Origin: Oenanthe sinensis
Lineage: Eukaryota; Streptophyta; Magnoliopsida; Apiales; Apiaceae
Direction of reading: 5' to 3'
Assembly: GCA_028671895.1 (NCBI GenBank)
Contig: CM053809.1
Coordinates: 6,369,501-6,433,500 of the forward strand
DNA: 64,000 nucleotides
Shown: positions 22,344-33,111 of the stretch, piece by piece
Layout of the letters: each line of letters begins with the position of its first letter
Numbering within the stretch: the first letter of the stretch is position 1
Translations under genes and position numbers: made by a program
The notes under the pieces: model-generated
Seen by the model: the letters and a program-made list of their open reading frames with translations, nothing else
What the model was told of the DNA's origin: nothing
Databases searched by the model: none

Positions 22344-23487
22344 ATATGATCCTGCAATACAAAGCCTTGGAGCACTTAAACAATTACATAATTAATTCAC
22401 CTTTCCACTTAAGCAAATAGGCATATACATCCAGACATCAAAATAAACAAAGTCATTGAATTCTACTTCAGACATAACATTTAGCATTAACATGGACTAA
22501 GATTCACATATTAAACTATACTCGAACATAATGATCCATATAAGACAAAATTTCAGTCAATCAAGCTAATTATCATTCGACAATTTGTATACCATTCGGT
22601 TTTTATATCTAAAAACATGGCAACCAAATCGATTTAAACTAATTCACAAGTACCAACTTATAATTGAACTAAGATATGCATATGTACTTCGAAATTTCAA
22701 TTCAAATCTCATGTGCACACAAATAACTATCAATGGCTATAATTTAGCATACGGCATGGCTATTAGTAGCAACACTAGCAAGAATCGAAGTAAAGCATAG
22801 CAAAACTCAACAATTCGAACTAAATTTCCATATATCAATTCATTTTCGAACCTATATATGCAATAAAATTTGATTAATACAAACAATATTACATCAAAAG
22901 AGGAACCCAATCATGTATATACTCAAAATGCCGACACACATCCCTATACGTATGTATACTTCAACTACCGACCAGAAATTTTGCAAGCCATAGCCGGAAA
23001 ATTCAAAACTTCAACATGCAATTTAAATTAACCATGTAATCGACTTGCGGCAGTTGCTAGCATTGCTATCAAGTAAAAAAATGAAGCTAAATGGGGCTAT
23101 ACCAGTCGCCGGTTCACCGGAGCTCATCACCGGCGACGGCTAGACACAAAAATGGTCCAAACGGATCCTATAATGATGTCGTAGCCTTCATCTTACACAA
23201 TCAACTTGCTATAATTACTAGAGATCAAAAAAATCGCTGCTCAAGTCATGCATGTCAATCCCCGACTCGACATATACATACGATGCACACATACAAATAT
23301 ATACTTACATGCAATACAATAATTTGAAAGCTACGAGAAGGTTTAACTTGATTACTATCCCAAATCGAAGGAATATAAGCAAATTAACTAGAAATCGCAT
23401 GAAAAGCAAGAAATCGCATGCGGGAGGAAAGAAGAGAAGACCTGGACACCAAACTGCAGCGCAGGGGAGAAGAAATGGGTTTGCAGG

Positions 23488-23497
23488 TTTTATAAAA
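23488..23497 (-). promoter_or_regulatory. likely core promoter (TATA box) of the Tekay-like LTR
   Basis: TTTTATAAAA, followed in element orientation by a pyrimidine-rich stretch (CCATTTCTTCTCCCCTGC), like a plant TATA plus Y-patch. The matching place in the 5' LTR would be about 33,361-33,370, but that LTR is cut at 33111. So the upstream LTR lacks this promoter and only the downstream LTR keeps one, where it could drive transcription leftward into the satellite. Confidence 0.6.
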
Positions 23498-24197
23498 GAC
23501 AAGGGCATGATGGTAATTTCACATATGCTATTTTCTGAATAAAAACAATTTATAATTCGAATTTTGATATGATTGGGGTACAAAATAGGTTTGATATTTT
23601 TAAAATAAAGAATACGAATTCAGAAGCTTCCCCATATTTTTGAAATATTTTTCTGACAAGTAAATATTTAATTAAAAATCTTTGAAGTTTTAGCATAGAA
23701 ATAGAAAATAAGAGTAGAAAAATCTACAAAATAATTTTGGGCTCAAATAAAATAAACCTTTATTTTTCAAAAGTCCTAGAATAAATAAGGAACATTTTGG
23801 AAAAGGTTTCATGATTTTTGGACATTCCAATAATTAAATATGGAATTTAGAAGAGTAATATCTCTAGAATAAAACAGAAATGAAAGATTTATATAAAATC
23901 ACTGAAACTAGAATTAAATACATCACCATTTTTAGAAAGTCTCTAAAATCACATAGGAGCTACATATAAAATTTCATAATTATTGGACACACCAATAATT
24001 TTATAAAAATCAAACAGTTACTCAATTAAGCATGAAAAATCAATTAATCACTTAATTAAAACACGTAAGCATAATATAGTCAAACGGGCAGTCAACTAGA
24101 CATATCAAAGGACCACGTATCATATCTTAACATCTTAAAACACATAAATCATATACCTCATATTATTCAAATAGATTTAATTACCTCGATCGTTACA

Positions 24198-24209
24198 TTC
24201 TCCACCCTT
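24198..24209 (-). other. polypurine tract of the Tekay-like element
   Basis: The minus strand reads AAGGGTGGAGAA, directly before the LTR start TGTAACG. Confidence 0.88.
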
Positions 24210-24235
24210 AAAAAGATTCTGTCCCCAGAATCAGC

Positions 24236-27200
24236 CTAAGTAAACAAATAGGGATACTTTTCGAGCATTTCACTCTCAAGTTCCCAGGTGGATTCCTCCA
24301 CTCGAGGATTTCTCCACAAAACCTTTACAAGCCTAACAGACTTATTCCTTAAAACCTTATCCTTATGATCCTGAATCTCTACAGGCTGTTCTACATAGGA
24401 CAAGTCGGGTTGAATCTCCAAGGGTTCATATTCTATTACATGACTCATGTCAGGATTATACTTTCTAAGCATAGACACGTGAAAAACATTGTGAATGTGC
24501 TGCATCTGTGGTGGTAGAGCCAATTCATATGCAACTTTCCCAACTTGCTTCAAAACTTCAAAAGGTCCTATATATCTTGGGTTAAGCTTTCCTCTCTTGC
24601 CAAATCTACTAACACCTTTCCACGGAGAAATCTTTAACAACACTTGGTCACCTTCTTCAAAATTTATGTCTTTCCTTGACTGGTCAGCATACTTCTTTTG
24701 CCTATCTTGAGCAGCTAACAATCTCTTCTGAATCAACTCAATCTTTTCTTTAGTTTGCTGAACTAATTCTGGACCCAAAATCTTACGCTCACCAACTTCA
24801 TTCCAATACACTGGTGATCTGCATTTTCTTCCATATAAAGCTTCATACGGGGGCATCCCAATACTGGCATGATAACTGTTGTTATATGAAAACTCCACTA
24901 ATGGTAGATGCTCGTCCCAACTTCCTTCAAAATCTAAGGCACAAACTCTTAACATGTCTTCAATGGTTTGGATTGTCCTTTCACTCTGTCCATCTGTCTG
25001 AGGATGATATGCAGTACTCATATTCAGCTTTGTTCCCAAACACTCTTGAAACTTCTTCCAAAATCTTGAATTGAATCTCGGGTCTCTGTCTGACACTATT
25101 GATATAGGAACACCATGTCGCATAACAATCTCTTTTAGGTACAAATGAACCAACCTGTCCAGTGAAAATCTTTCGTTGATAGGTAGAAAGTGCGCTGACT
25201 TGGTCAATCTGTCTATTATTACCCAGATAGCATCATGATTAGCCTTAGTCCTTGGCAGACCTACTACAAAATCCATAGCAAGATTCTCCCATTTCCATTC
25301 TGGAATCTCTAGTGATTGCAACAATCCACTGGGCCTCTGATGTTCAGCTTTGACTCTCTGGCACGTATAACATTTACTGATCCACTCTGCCACATCTCTT
25401 TTCATGTTGGGCCACCAAAAATTTCCCTTCAAGTCTTTATACATCTTTGTGCCTCCTGGATGAATAGAGTATCTTGAACTATGTGCATCATGCAAAATTT
25501 CATTCTTGAGCTCTTGAACATTAGGAATCCAAATTCGTGAGGAAAACCTAAAGATTCCTTCACTGTCCTTCTGACTTCTTAACTCTTCTCCAGTCAACTT
25601 GGCTCTGTCTTGACTCATCATCTGTTCTTGACATCTCTTGATCTTTTCTAACAATTCTGGCTGAAAAGTCATTGTATACACCATTTCTTCCACTGAATCA
25701 GAATCACATACCTCTATTTCCAATTTCTCAAATTCTTTGATCAATTCTTCAGATGAAACCATTATATTCAATCTTTCCTTTCTACTTAAAGCATCTGCTA
25801 CAACATTTGCCTTGCCTGGATGATAGTTGATCGTGCAGTCGTAGTCCTTGATCAATTCCAACCATCTTCTCTGTCTCATGTTCAACTCTTTCTGAGTAAA
25901 GATATACTTCAAACTCTTGTGGTCGGTATAAATTTCACATTTTTCTCCGTACAAATAGTGCCTCCAAATCTTCAATGCAAACACAATGGCAGCTAATTCC
26001 AGATCATGTGTAGGATATTTCAATTCATGAGGTCTTAACTGCCTGGAAGCATATGCAATAACTTTCCCATGTTGCATCAGAACACATCCCAAACCTTTGT
26101 GAGAAGCGTCACTGTAGATGACGAAATTTCCTTGATCGTCAGGTAACACCAACACTGGGGCAGACACTAGTCTTTGCTTTAACTCTTCAAAACTTTCTTC
26201 ACACTTCTCATTCCATACAAACTTTTCATTCTTCCTTGTCAACTTGGTCATAGGGGTAGCTATCTTTGAAAAATCTTGAACAAATCTTCGATAGTATCCC
26301 GCTAAACCCAGAAAACTTCTGACTTCTGTTGGAGTCCTTGGTCTTTCCCATTTCAACACTGCTTCTATCTTCGCCGGATCAACTTTGATACCTTCTCTGC
26401 TGACAACATGACCTAAGAATTGTACTTCCTTCAACCAAAATTCACATTTTGAAAACTTCGCATACAGCTTCTCCTTTCTTAAAGTCTCTAAAGCAATTCT
26501 CAAGTGATCTGCATGCTCTTCTTCTGACTTCGAATATATCAGAATGTCGTCGATGAAAACAATCACAAACTTGTCTAAATATTTCTTAAAGACTCTGTTC
26601 ATCAGATCCATAAACGCTGCTGGGGCATTTGTCAATCCAAAAGCCATAACTAAAAATTCATAGTGTCCGTACCTTGTTCTGAATGCTGTTTTAGATACAT
26701 CTTCAGGTTTGATCTTGAGTTGATGGTATCCGGACCTTAAATCAATTTTTGAGAACCATTCGGCTCCTTTCAGCTGGTCAAAAAGATCATCGATCCTCGG
26801 CAATGGGTACTTGTTCTTGATGGTTAGCTTGTTTAACTCTCGGTAATCTATGCACAGTCTCATGCTTCCGTCCTTCTTCTTCACAAATAAAACTGGTGCT
26901 CCCCAGGGGGACACACTAGGCCTTATAATTCCTTTATCCAAGAGATCTTGTATTTGACTCGCCAATACCTTCATTTCAACTGGCGCCATTCTATATGGGG
27001 CTTTGGAAACTGGCTCAGTACCTGGGGCTAAATCAATAGAGAATTCTATTTCCCTATCGGAAGGTAAGCCTGGCAATTCTTCTGGAAATACGTCGGGAAA
27101 TTCATTGACTATATGAACATCTTCCAATTGAACTGGCTCCTTCTCAGTGTCTACAACATAGGCTAGATAAGCCTCACATCCTTGACGCAGAAATCTCTTT

Positions 27201-27742
27201 GCCTGAGCAATATTCAAAAACTTCTTGACTTGCCGGGTACCTCGAAATTCAACTTCTTCTCCTTCTAGGGTTTTCAACTTTAACTTCTTATTCCTACAAT
27301 CTATCTGAGCCTTGTATTCTGACAACCAATCCATCCCTAGAATTACATCAAATTCACCTAACTTAAAAGGTATCAAGTTAGCGAGAAAATGACAACTGCT
27401 TATTTCAATGTCACAACTAGGACAAACTTGGCTTACTGGAATCTTTGCCTGGTTAGCTACTTCTATAACTAAGACTTGCTCCAAAGGTCGGACTTCACAT
27501 TGCAATTTACCAAGAAAATCTTGAGATATAAAAGACTTAGTAGCTCCAGAATCAATCAAGACACTAGCTTGCACTGAATTAACAGGAAGTGTACCTGATA
27601 TCACATCCACATCCTGGATAGCCTCTTTCCGAGTCATGTTGAAGGTTCTGGCTCTAGTTTGATGTGCTGAAGATTGTGACGGAGTTCCAGCTATCCTTAG
27701 AACATTGGTAGGCTGTGTAGGTTCCTTGCATTCCCTTGCCAT
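24236..27742 (-). CDS. pol of the Tekay-like element: protease, RT, RNase H, integrase, chromodomain
   Basis: 1,168 codons are open from the last gag zinc knuckle (HMAREC) to a stop 38 bp before the 3' LTR. Protease has IDSGA at 63-67; RT about 270-460 with FIDD at 396-399; RNase H about 543-652; integrase H754/H761/C791/C794 and D824/D885/E921, with 35 residues between the last two acids. A chromodomain at about 1,116-1,166 (YVEQPVEI, LVKVLWRN, ESTWE, KYPYLF) is the mark of chromoviruses and is thought to steer integration to modified histones. The frame is continuous with gag in the same register and carries no stop, so the enzymes look intact although gag is broken upstream. The ATG at 27742 is internal, not a true start. 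Confidence 0.92.
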   Translation of the reverse strand: MARECKEPTQPTNVLRIAGTPSQSSAHQTRARTFNMTRKEAIQDVDVISGTLPVNSVQASVLIDSGATKSFISQDFLGKLQCEVRPLEQVLVIEVANQAKIPVSQVCPSCDIEISSCHFLANLIPFKLGEFDVILGMDWLSEYKAQIDCRNKKLKLKTLEGEEVEFRGTRQVKKFLNIAQAKRFLRQGCEAYLAYVVDTEKEPVQLEDVHIVNEFPDVFPEELPGLPSDREIEFSIDLAPGTEPVSKAPYRMAPVEMKVLASQIQDLLDKGIIRPSVSPWGAPVLFVKKKDGSMRLCIDYRELNKLTIKNKYPLPRIDDLFDQLKGAEWFSKIDLRSGYHQLKIKPEDVSKTAFRTRYGHYEFLVMAFGLTNAPAAFMDLMNRVFKKYLDKFVIVFIDDILIYSKSEEEHADHLRIALETLRKEKLYAKFSKCEFWLKEVQFLGHVVSREGIKVDPAKIEAVLKWERPRTPTEVRSFLGLAGYYRRFVQDFSKIATPMTKLTRKNEKFVWNEKCEESFEELKQRLVSAPVLVLPDDQGNFVIYSDASHKGLGCVLMQHGKVIAYASRQLRPHELKYPTHDLELAAIVFALKIWRHYLYGEKCEIYTDHKSLKYIFTQKELNMRQRRWLELIKDYDCTINYHPGKANVVADALSRKERLNIMVSSEELIKEFEKLEIEVCDSDSVEEMVYTMTFQPELLEKIKRCQEQMMSQDRAKLTGEELRSQKDSEGIFRFSSRIWIPNVQELKNEILHDAHSSRYSIHPGGTKMYKDLKGNFWWPNMKRDVAEWISKCYTCQRVKAEHQRPSGLLQSLEIPEWKWENLAMDFVVGLPRTKANHDAIWVIIDRLTKSAHFLPINERFSLDRLVHLYLKEIVMRHGVPISIVSDRDPRFNSRFWKKFQECLGTKLNMSTAYHPQTDGQSERTIQTIEDMLRVCALDFEGSWDEHLPLVEFSYNNSYHASIGMPPYEALYGRKCRSPVYWNEVGERKILGPELVQQTKEKIELIQKRLLAAQDRQKKYADQSRKDINFEEGDQVLLKISPWKGVSRFGKRGKLNPRYIGPFEVLKQVGKVAYELALPPQMQHIHNVFHVSMLRKYNPDMSHVIEYEPLEIQPDLSYVEQPVEIQDHKDKVLRNKSVRLVKVLWRNPRVEESTWELESEMLEKYPYLFT

Positions 27743-28795
27743 GTGACCTAGCTTGCCACACTTATAGCATTTGATCCCTGACTTTTGATTTTGATTCTGA
27801 CTCTGACTGTTGCACTCTGCTGCATAATGTCCCTTCCTGTTGCATTTGAAGCAGGTAACATTGGGCTTATTACAAACTCCAGAGTGCTTCCTTCCACAAA
27901 TCTTGCACTCAGGAACAAACTGTCTGATGGCCTTTGGCTGGTCGAAACCTTGAGCTTTATTATTCTATCTCCCTCTTCCATCATTACCATTCTTGATCTG
28001 CTGAAAATTACTTCTCTGACCTTCTGGCCTTCTATGAAACTTGTTTCTGAAATTACCATGTCCCTGGCTATCTTCTCTAGCTCCAAACTTTCACTTTTTA
28101 TTATCTTTCTCCTTCTGGGACATGTCACTTTCACCTTCTACGATCATTGCTTTCTGAACTATTGCAGTAAAACTTTGCAGCTCAAAAACTGCCACCCTAC
28201 TTCTAATCCATGGCCTTAGGCCTTGCTGAAACCTCTTAGCCTTCTTGACATCAGTGTTAACAAATTCTGGCACAAACCTGGCCATCTCAGAAAACTTGGC
28301 CTCGTACTCTGCCACACTCATACCCCCTTGCTTCAGTTCTAGAAATTTAATCTCCATCTGGTCCTTCATGAAACTAGGAAAGTACTTTTCTAAAAACAAT
28401 TCTGTAAACTAATCCCAAGAAATCACACCTTCACCCTGAAGCATCTTCGTAGACTCCCACCAGTAACCGGCTTCAGCTTTAAGAAAATAACTAGCATACT
28501 CAGTCTTCTTATCTTCACCTACATCTACCAACTGAAAAGCTTTTTCCATCTCCTTAAGCCAAGTCTGGGCTTCTACTGGGTTTGTGGATCCTTTGAATTC
28601 AGGTGGTTTCACTGCTTGAAAAGATTTAAAGGTAACTGCTGGGGGTGCAGAAGGTCTTTGCTGTTGCTGGGTTAAAAGAGCTGTTTGCTGTTGTAGCAAT
28701 TGAATGAGTTGGGCAACTGTAGGGTCCATGGGATTTTGATCTTGAGTATTATGGTTCTGAGACGAATTTGAGGTGTTTCTTTTTCTTGGAGGCAT
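27743..28795 (-). pseudogene. gag of the Tekay-like element, interrupted by three in-frame stops
   Basis: The start is the ATG at 28795 (MPPRKRNTSN). A Gln-rich stretch is followed by a retrotransposon gag core (PPEFKGSTNPVEAQTWLKEM, YWWES, LEKYFPSFMKDQMEIKFLEL, EYEAKFSEMARFVPEFV). Downstream are two CX2CX4HX4C knuckles (CFKCNRKGHYAAEC, CYKCGKLGHMAREC) and an atypical CKICGRKHSGVC. The frame is in register with pol but holds TAG at 28409-28411, TGA at 28091-28093 and TAG at 27965-27967. Each stop is one C-to-T step from a likely sense codon (CAG, CGA, CAG). Open pieces are 28409-28795 and 28091-28399. Full gag-pol cannot be made from this copy. Confidence 0.88.
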
Positions 28796-29238
28796 TTACT
28801 ATAGGGAAACAAGCAACTTATTAAGCAATACACTACACCATATTGTAAATAGTTCAAATACTTTTAAAACCATTTGAGCATTAGAAACTCTATTTTAGAA
28901 AATCAATCTTGTAGCATCATTACTACATAAGTTGCCTGTACAACAAGGATATAAAGGTTATTATAGAAAACAGGTTAGCACAACAGGTATAAATAAGGTA
29001 CTGGTAAAGGTAAGGAACAGTTTATGGTCAAGTGTGCGAAAAAGTAAATGACAGATATATCGGAAGATACTGGAACTGAAAAGCAAACATACATAGATAC
29101 GAAAAGTGCCAAAGTGCAGGATAATTTAAAGTACAAACACGAAATAAAAGTACTGAGAAGAAAACAGAAATAACATCTAGGCAAGTGTGCTAGAGGGCTC
29201 TAACAAATGTCCCTTCTAACACTCAAACATCCTGACAT
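28796..29238 (-). other. non-coding spacer between the extra ORF and gag
   Basis: About 440 bp of AT-rich leader between the extra ORF's stop and the gag start. A minus-strand open frame at 28975-29184 is hydrophobic but short and without family signs; I do not call it. I see no clear promoter or hairpin. Confidence 0.5.
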
Positions 29239-29748
29239 CTAATCACCCCTGTGATCCCTGTCTCTGGCAGCCCTGAGTCCAATCAGCAGCTCACTAAGCA
29301 CCCGGGTCAACTCTCTTGCCCGCTCCGCCATATCATCTGGAAATACTCTGGCCGCTATCTGCCTACGTCCCTCTTCCTCGACAGCCCTAATGCGATCCTC
29401 CCACCACTCGACAGGATGCTCGGGAACTCTCAGCTGGCCTAGGGTAATAGATGGCCTATAAACTCTACGGCGAACAGGGACACCAGCACTCCCTGAGGGT
29501 AGGTCAGGCTGAGCAGGGGGCTCAGGAATCAGCTCCTCCTCCTCGCTCTCAGAACTAGATATAACTATAGTATCATCATCAGTATCCGAAGAAAATTCAG
29601 AGGAACCAGGAGAGGGTGGTGGTTGTGAAACAATGCCACGAGCCTGCAATAATACGATATGCAAAGCAAAAGGGATAAGATCACCTTAAATCTACAGTTA
29701 AAATCCTAACGTTTATACACTCTTCGCTATCTTATCCTATCTTACCAT
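29239..29748 (-). CDS. extra upstream ORF of the Tekay-like element, probably spliced (two exons)
   Basis: Exon 2 (29643-29239) is open and ends in TAG, but the frame has no ATG at its 5' side. The first ATG after the PBS, at 29748-29746, is followed at once by GTAAGA, and a TTGCAG acceptor ends at 29644. Removing this 102-nt AT-rich segment joins the ATG in frame to GCT CGT GGC, giving about 135 aa (MARGIVSQPPPS...). Without splicing the ATG meets TAG after two codons. The protein has a Ser/Asp/Glu-rich acidic section (SSSESEEEE), a Pro-rich part, a basic patch (VRRRVYRP) and a charged helical end (WWEDRIRAVEEEGRRQI, MAERARELTRVLSELL). I do not recognise the family. The position upstream of gag suggests an accessory protein. 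The splice model is an inference. Confidence 0.6.
29644..29745 (-). other. predicted 102-nt intron directly after the ATG
   Basis: In the minus strand: donor ATG|GTAAGAT, branch-like TTTTAACTG, T-rich stretch, acceptor TATTGCAG|GCT. Length and composition suit a plant intron. It contains in-frame stops, so it must be removed for the extra ORF to use this ATG. Confidence 0.55.
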
Positions 29749-29821
29749 TACTCTCTCTTCTGTTATTAAGTGATCTACTTGTTTAACTTAATCCTGGCTT
29801 GTTTCAGTGACCAAAACCTTA

Positions 29822-29833
29822 GCTCTGATACCA
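29822..29833 (-). other. primer-binding site of the Tekay-like element
   Basis: The minus strand reads TGGTATCAGAGC, three bases after the 5' LTR end, an exact match to the initiator tRNA-Met complement. Confidence 0.93.
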
Positions 29834-29836
29834 ACC

Positions 29837-32800
29837 TGTGACGCCCTCCCGACCCGGGGTCTAGATCGGGGAGTCACTAACACTCTATATGCATGCACCC
29901 TAAATAACAATAATAGAAAATACGCATAAATATGACCCCGACTACTAACCTGGATCTTTCAAGGTAATGGTATGAAACAAGCACACAACTACATTCATTT
30001 ATATTTACATTTACAGTAACCAAAATAATATTACAACTCCTGAAACATCTCAAAATCTACTAATAAAAGTACAAGACTAAACAAAGTCTTTTCCTTCCAA
30101 CTCTGCCTCGATCCTACCTGTTCAATCTCAGCCAGCCTCACATAGTTCATGAGTGACATATTTTTCCTGGCAGTCTGCTTAAGGCGGACCATGATTCTCA
30201 GAAGCTGTAGATGTTAGAAAGATAAAAGAATGAGCTACAAAAGCTCAGCAAGTAACCATACTGGTTAAAAACAGTTCTACAGGCTTATATATATAATTTA
30301 AAAAGTCTTTTCTCAAAATCACGCTTTAAAATCATTGCTGGACCGCATTGTCCCAAAGTTGTAATTAAAATTCTCATCAGGGTATTCATTACTCGTAAAA
30401 CTTTCTTTTGTAAAACCACTGGCAGGGTTAAACCATTTCAATAACTGGTGCAGAGTAAATAAGGAACTGGAAAGTAATAATCAATTGCAAGTCTAGGAGA
30501 AATCTGCAGGGTTAGATGGATAACAGGAAGTAATATATAGCAATTGAAACAAAGTCAAGTCAAGATATGTCTGACAGTTCAAGCTGAAAAAGGGCATGAT
30601 ATAACAGGGCATTTCAATTTTCATTATTAATCATTTCAAAGTCCATTTATATAAAACTGTCCTTTCATTAGGACTGGTTCTTTCAAAACATGTTATAAAA
30701 CGGTCCTCTCATTAGGACCTTGCTTTTCAAATCATCTATAAAACTGTCCTCTCATTAGGACCTTTACTTTTTAGAAACAATTCATTTTGGTTGAAGTTTT
30801 CTCACAACGCCAGACAATACGGGTGATCAGCCACGTAAAGTCCCCATAACGGACTAAAGTCCCTCTAGACATAAAGAGTACTCATAAAGGCACTTATTGC
30901 CATTGGCCTTGGGCTATCTCATTATAGCCATTGACTATCTCATTATAGTCTTCACATAAAAAGTGCTGGACCGGCGTCACTCGGCCTCTTACGCCTCCAA
31001 CCTATAGGAATCCGCAGAAACCATTTTTGATCGGAATTCCTATAATAACCAAAACCTTTCTTTTTAAAATTACCAAATCATTTGATGAAAAAGACTTCTT
31101 GAAAGTCGGATTTCATATTTAAATCCATTTTTAAAGATCATTAGACAGAGGTAAGGTTTATTCCAAGATATGCCTCAAAACAAGTTTCTGTTGTAATAGG
31201 GTAAGCTGAAGTCATGAACTAGAAATCAAAAACAAGTTAAAGTTGTGAAGTCAAGTTGCAGGGTCAATTCATAAGTATAACAGTTGTTTTTGAAAACAGT
31301 TGTAAGACATTTAATTGTAACAGTAGTTAGGCCATAGCAACAGGGTAAGTTCAGAATTAAAGTTCAAGTAAACATTACTAAGGAAATGGTGTTGACATAA
31401 GTCATAGTTCAAGGTTACTGATTTAAGATCTTTAAAATTAGTTTAAAGGCTGACAATAGCAGTTCAGGGATTGAAAAGTTTAAAGTGCAATTAACACTGG
31501 TATAAGGTTGCAGTTTAAGTAAAGCAATTAAAGTAAAGCAGGCTGTAACTTAAAACAGTTGAGATAAGATAATACAGTTGCAGGGTCATAAAGCAGTTCA
31601 TAAAACAGTGTTTAAGTTGAAAGAGGTTAGGCAGTAGTTACTTGCCTTAAATAGAATGCTACAGCTGTTGAACAGGTAGATCGCCTACACCAGACACTAA
31701 CTCTCTACTTTAGCTTTCCCTTTGTCCTTCACTTCAATATCCTTCGTAGCTACACATAAATAATACTATTTCAGTAACTCATATACTCTCGACGTTCACA
31801 TTAACGTCTAACTATTCTACCCTTTCGTTAACTACAATCCCTTAACACATAATAATTTACTGTAGACATACCCTGCTATATAATCACTTTTACATTAGCA
31901 GACAAGTAGCACATAGACACTCATATCATTGACAGCTTTCCCGACTGATAGCCTTTCCTATACAAAAGTGGTGTGCCAATAATGCTTTACAAAAAGATCA
32001 CTTTAGTTTTTAGAAATTTTGGCAGCACCTCCCCTGTAATTGGAGCTACCTGTCGGAATACAACCGACCCAAACAAACATCAAAGTCCTTTATACATAAT
32101 ACTACAATCATCTATTGCACCAATTCCTTATCAAATTAGCAACATCTATAATCATTAATAATACTACTGCCATTTCAATACGACAAGAATTCGAATATAT
32201 ATTATATATATTCGAAATATGATCCTGCAATACAAAGCCTTGGAGCACTTAAACAATTACATAATTAATTCACCTTTCCACTTAAGCAAATAGGCATATA
32301 CATCCAGACATCAAAATAAACAAAGTCATTGAATTCTACTTCAGACATAACATTTAGCATTAACATGGACTAAGATTCACATATTAAACTATACTCGAAC
32401 ATAATGATCCATATAAGACAAAATTTCAGTCAATCAAGCTAATTATCATTCGACAATTTGTATACCATTCGGTTTTTATATCTAAAAACATGGCAACCAA
32501 ATCGATTTAAACTAATTCACAAGTACCAACTTATAATTGAACTAAGATATGCATATGTACTTCGAAATTTCAATTCAAATCTCATGTGCACACAAATAAC
32601 TATCAATGGCTATAATTTAGCATACGGCATGGCTATTAGTAGCAACACTAGCAAGAATCGAAGTAAAGCATAGCAAAACTCAACAATTCGAACTAAATTT
32701 CCATATATCAATTCATTTTCGAACCTATATATGCAATAAAATTTGATTAATACAAACAATATTACATCAAAAGAGGAACCCAATCATGTATATACTCAAA

Positions 32801-33111
32801 ATGCCGACACACATCCCTATACGTATGTATACTTCAACTACCGACCAGAAATTTTGCAAGCCATAGCCGGAAAATTCAAAACTTCAACATGCAATTTAAA
32901 TTAACCATGTAATCGACTTGCGGCAGTTGCTAGCATTGCTATCAAGTAAAAAAATGAAGCTAAATGGGGCTATACCAGTCGCCGGTTCACCGGAGCTCAT
33001 CACCGGCGACGGCTAGACACAAAAATGGTCCAAACGGATCCTATAATGATGTCGTAGCCTTCATCTTACACAATCAACTTGCTATAATTACTAGAGATCA
33101 AAAAAATCGCT
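29837..33111 (-). repeat. 5' LTR of the Tekay-like element, truncated
   Basis: It matches 19964-23238 of the 3' LTR at +9,873 over 3,275 bp without net indel. Differences seen: T/C near 19979, 20131 and 20450 (T in the 3' LTR), all at CG or CHG sites. It stops at ATCGCT and passes directly into satellite (CATTTGAACATG). The missing ~959 bp hold the U3 start and TATA region. The junction shares GCT with the satellite's GGCTCA, so a microhomology-type deletion is likely. The target duplication (left side TAAAC) is lost. Confidence 0.93.

Larger units (their letters stand above)
19964..24197 (-). repeat. 3' LTR of the Tekay-like element (complete)
   Basis: A 4,234-bp LTR. The plus strand runs TGTGACGCC...CGTTACA; ends read as TGTAACG...CGTCACA in element orientation. 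It includes three 43-44-bp tandem units (20777-20907), a 27-bp hairpin (22317-22343) and a core promoter near 23,490. Its open frames (for example 22100-22285, 23252-23542) have no recognisable motifs and recur only where the other LTR recurs, so I do not call genes. Confidence 0.93.
19964..33111 (-). mobile_element. Ty3/gypsy chromovirus, Tekay/Del-like, 5' LTR truncated
   Basis: Minus-strand element: 3' LTR 19964-24197 (4,234 bp), polypurine tract 24198-24209, gag-pol 28795-24236, an extra upstream ORF, PBS 29822-29833, and a 5' LTR 29837-33111 missing its last ~959 bp. Very long LTRs, the RT/RNase H/integrase type and the C-terminal chromodomain fit the Tekay lineage. The two LTRs align at +9,873 with no net indel across 3.27 kb and at least three substitutions, so the insertion is recent. 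It is inactive: three in-frame stops in gag and loss of the 5' promoter. Confidence 0.93.

Noticed and set aside
22100..23583. Short frames in the Tekay-like LTR (22100-22285, 22585-22800, 23091-23327, 23252-23542, 23305-23583) and their copies at 31973-32158 and 32458-32673
   Set aside because: Repeated only because the LTR is repeated; low complexity, no motif. The region is regulatory.
27748..28219. Frames 27748-28134 (minus) and 27785-28219 (plus) over the Tekay-like gag
   Set aside because: Both lie over the real gag frame, which carries the zinc knuckles; they have no motifs of their own.
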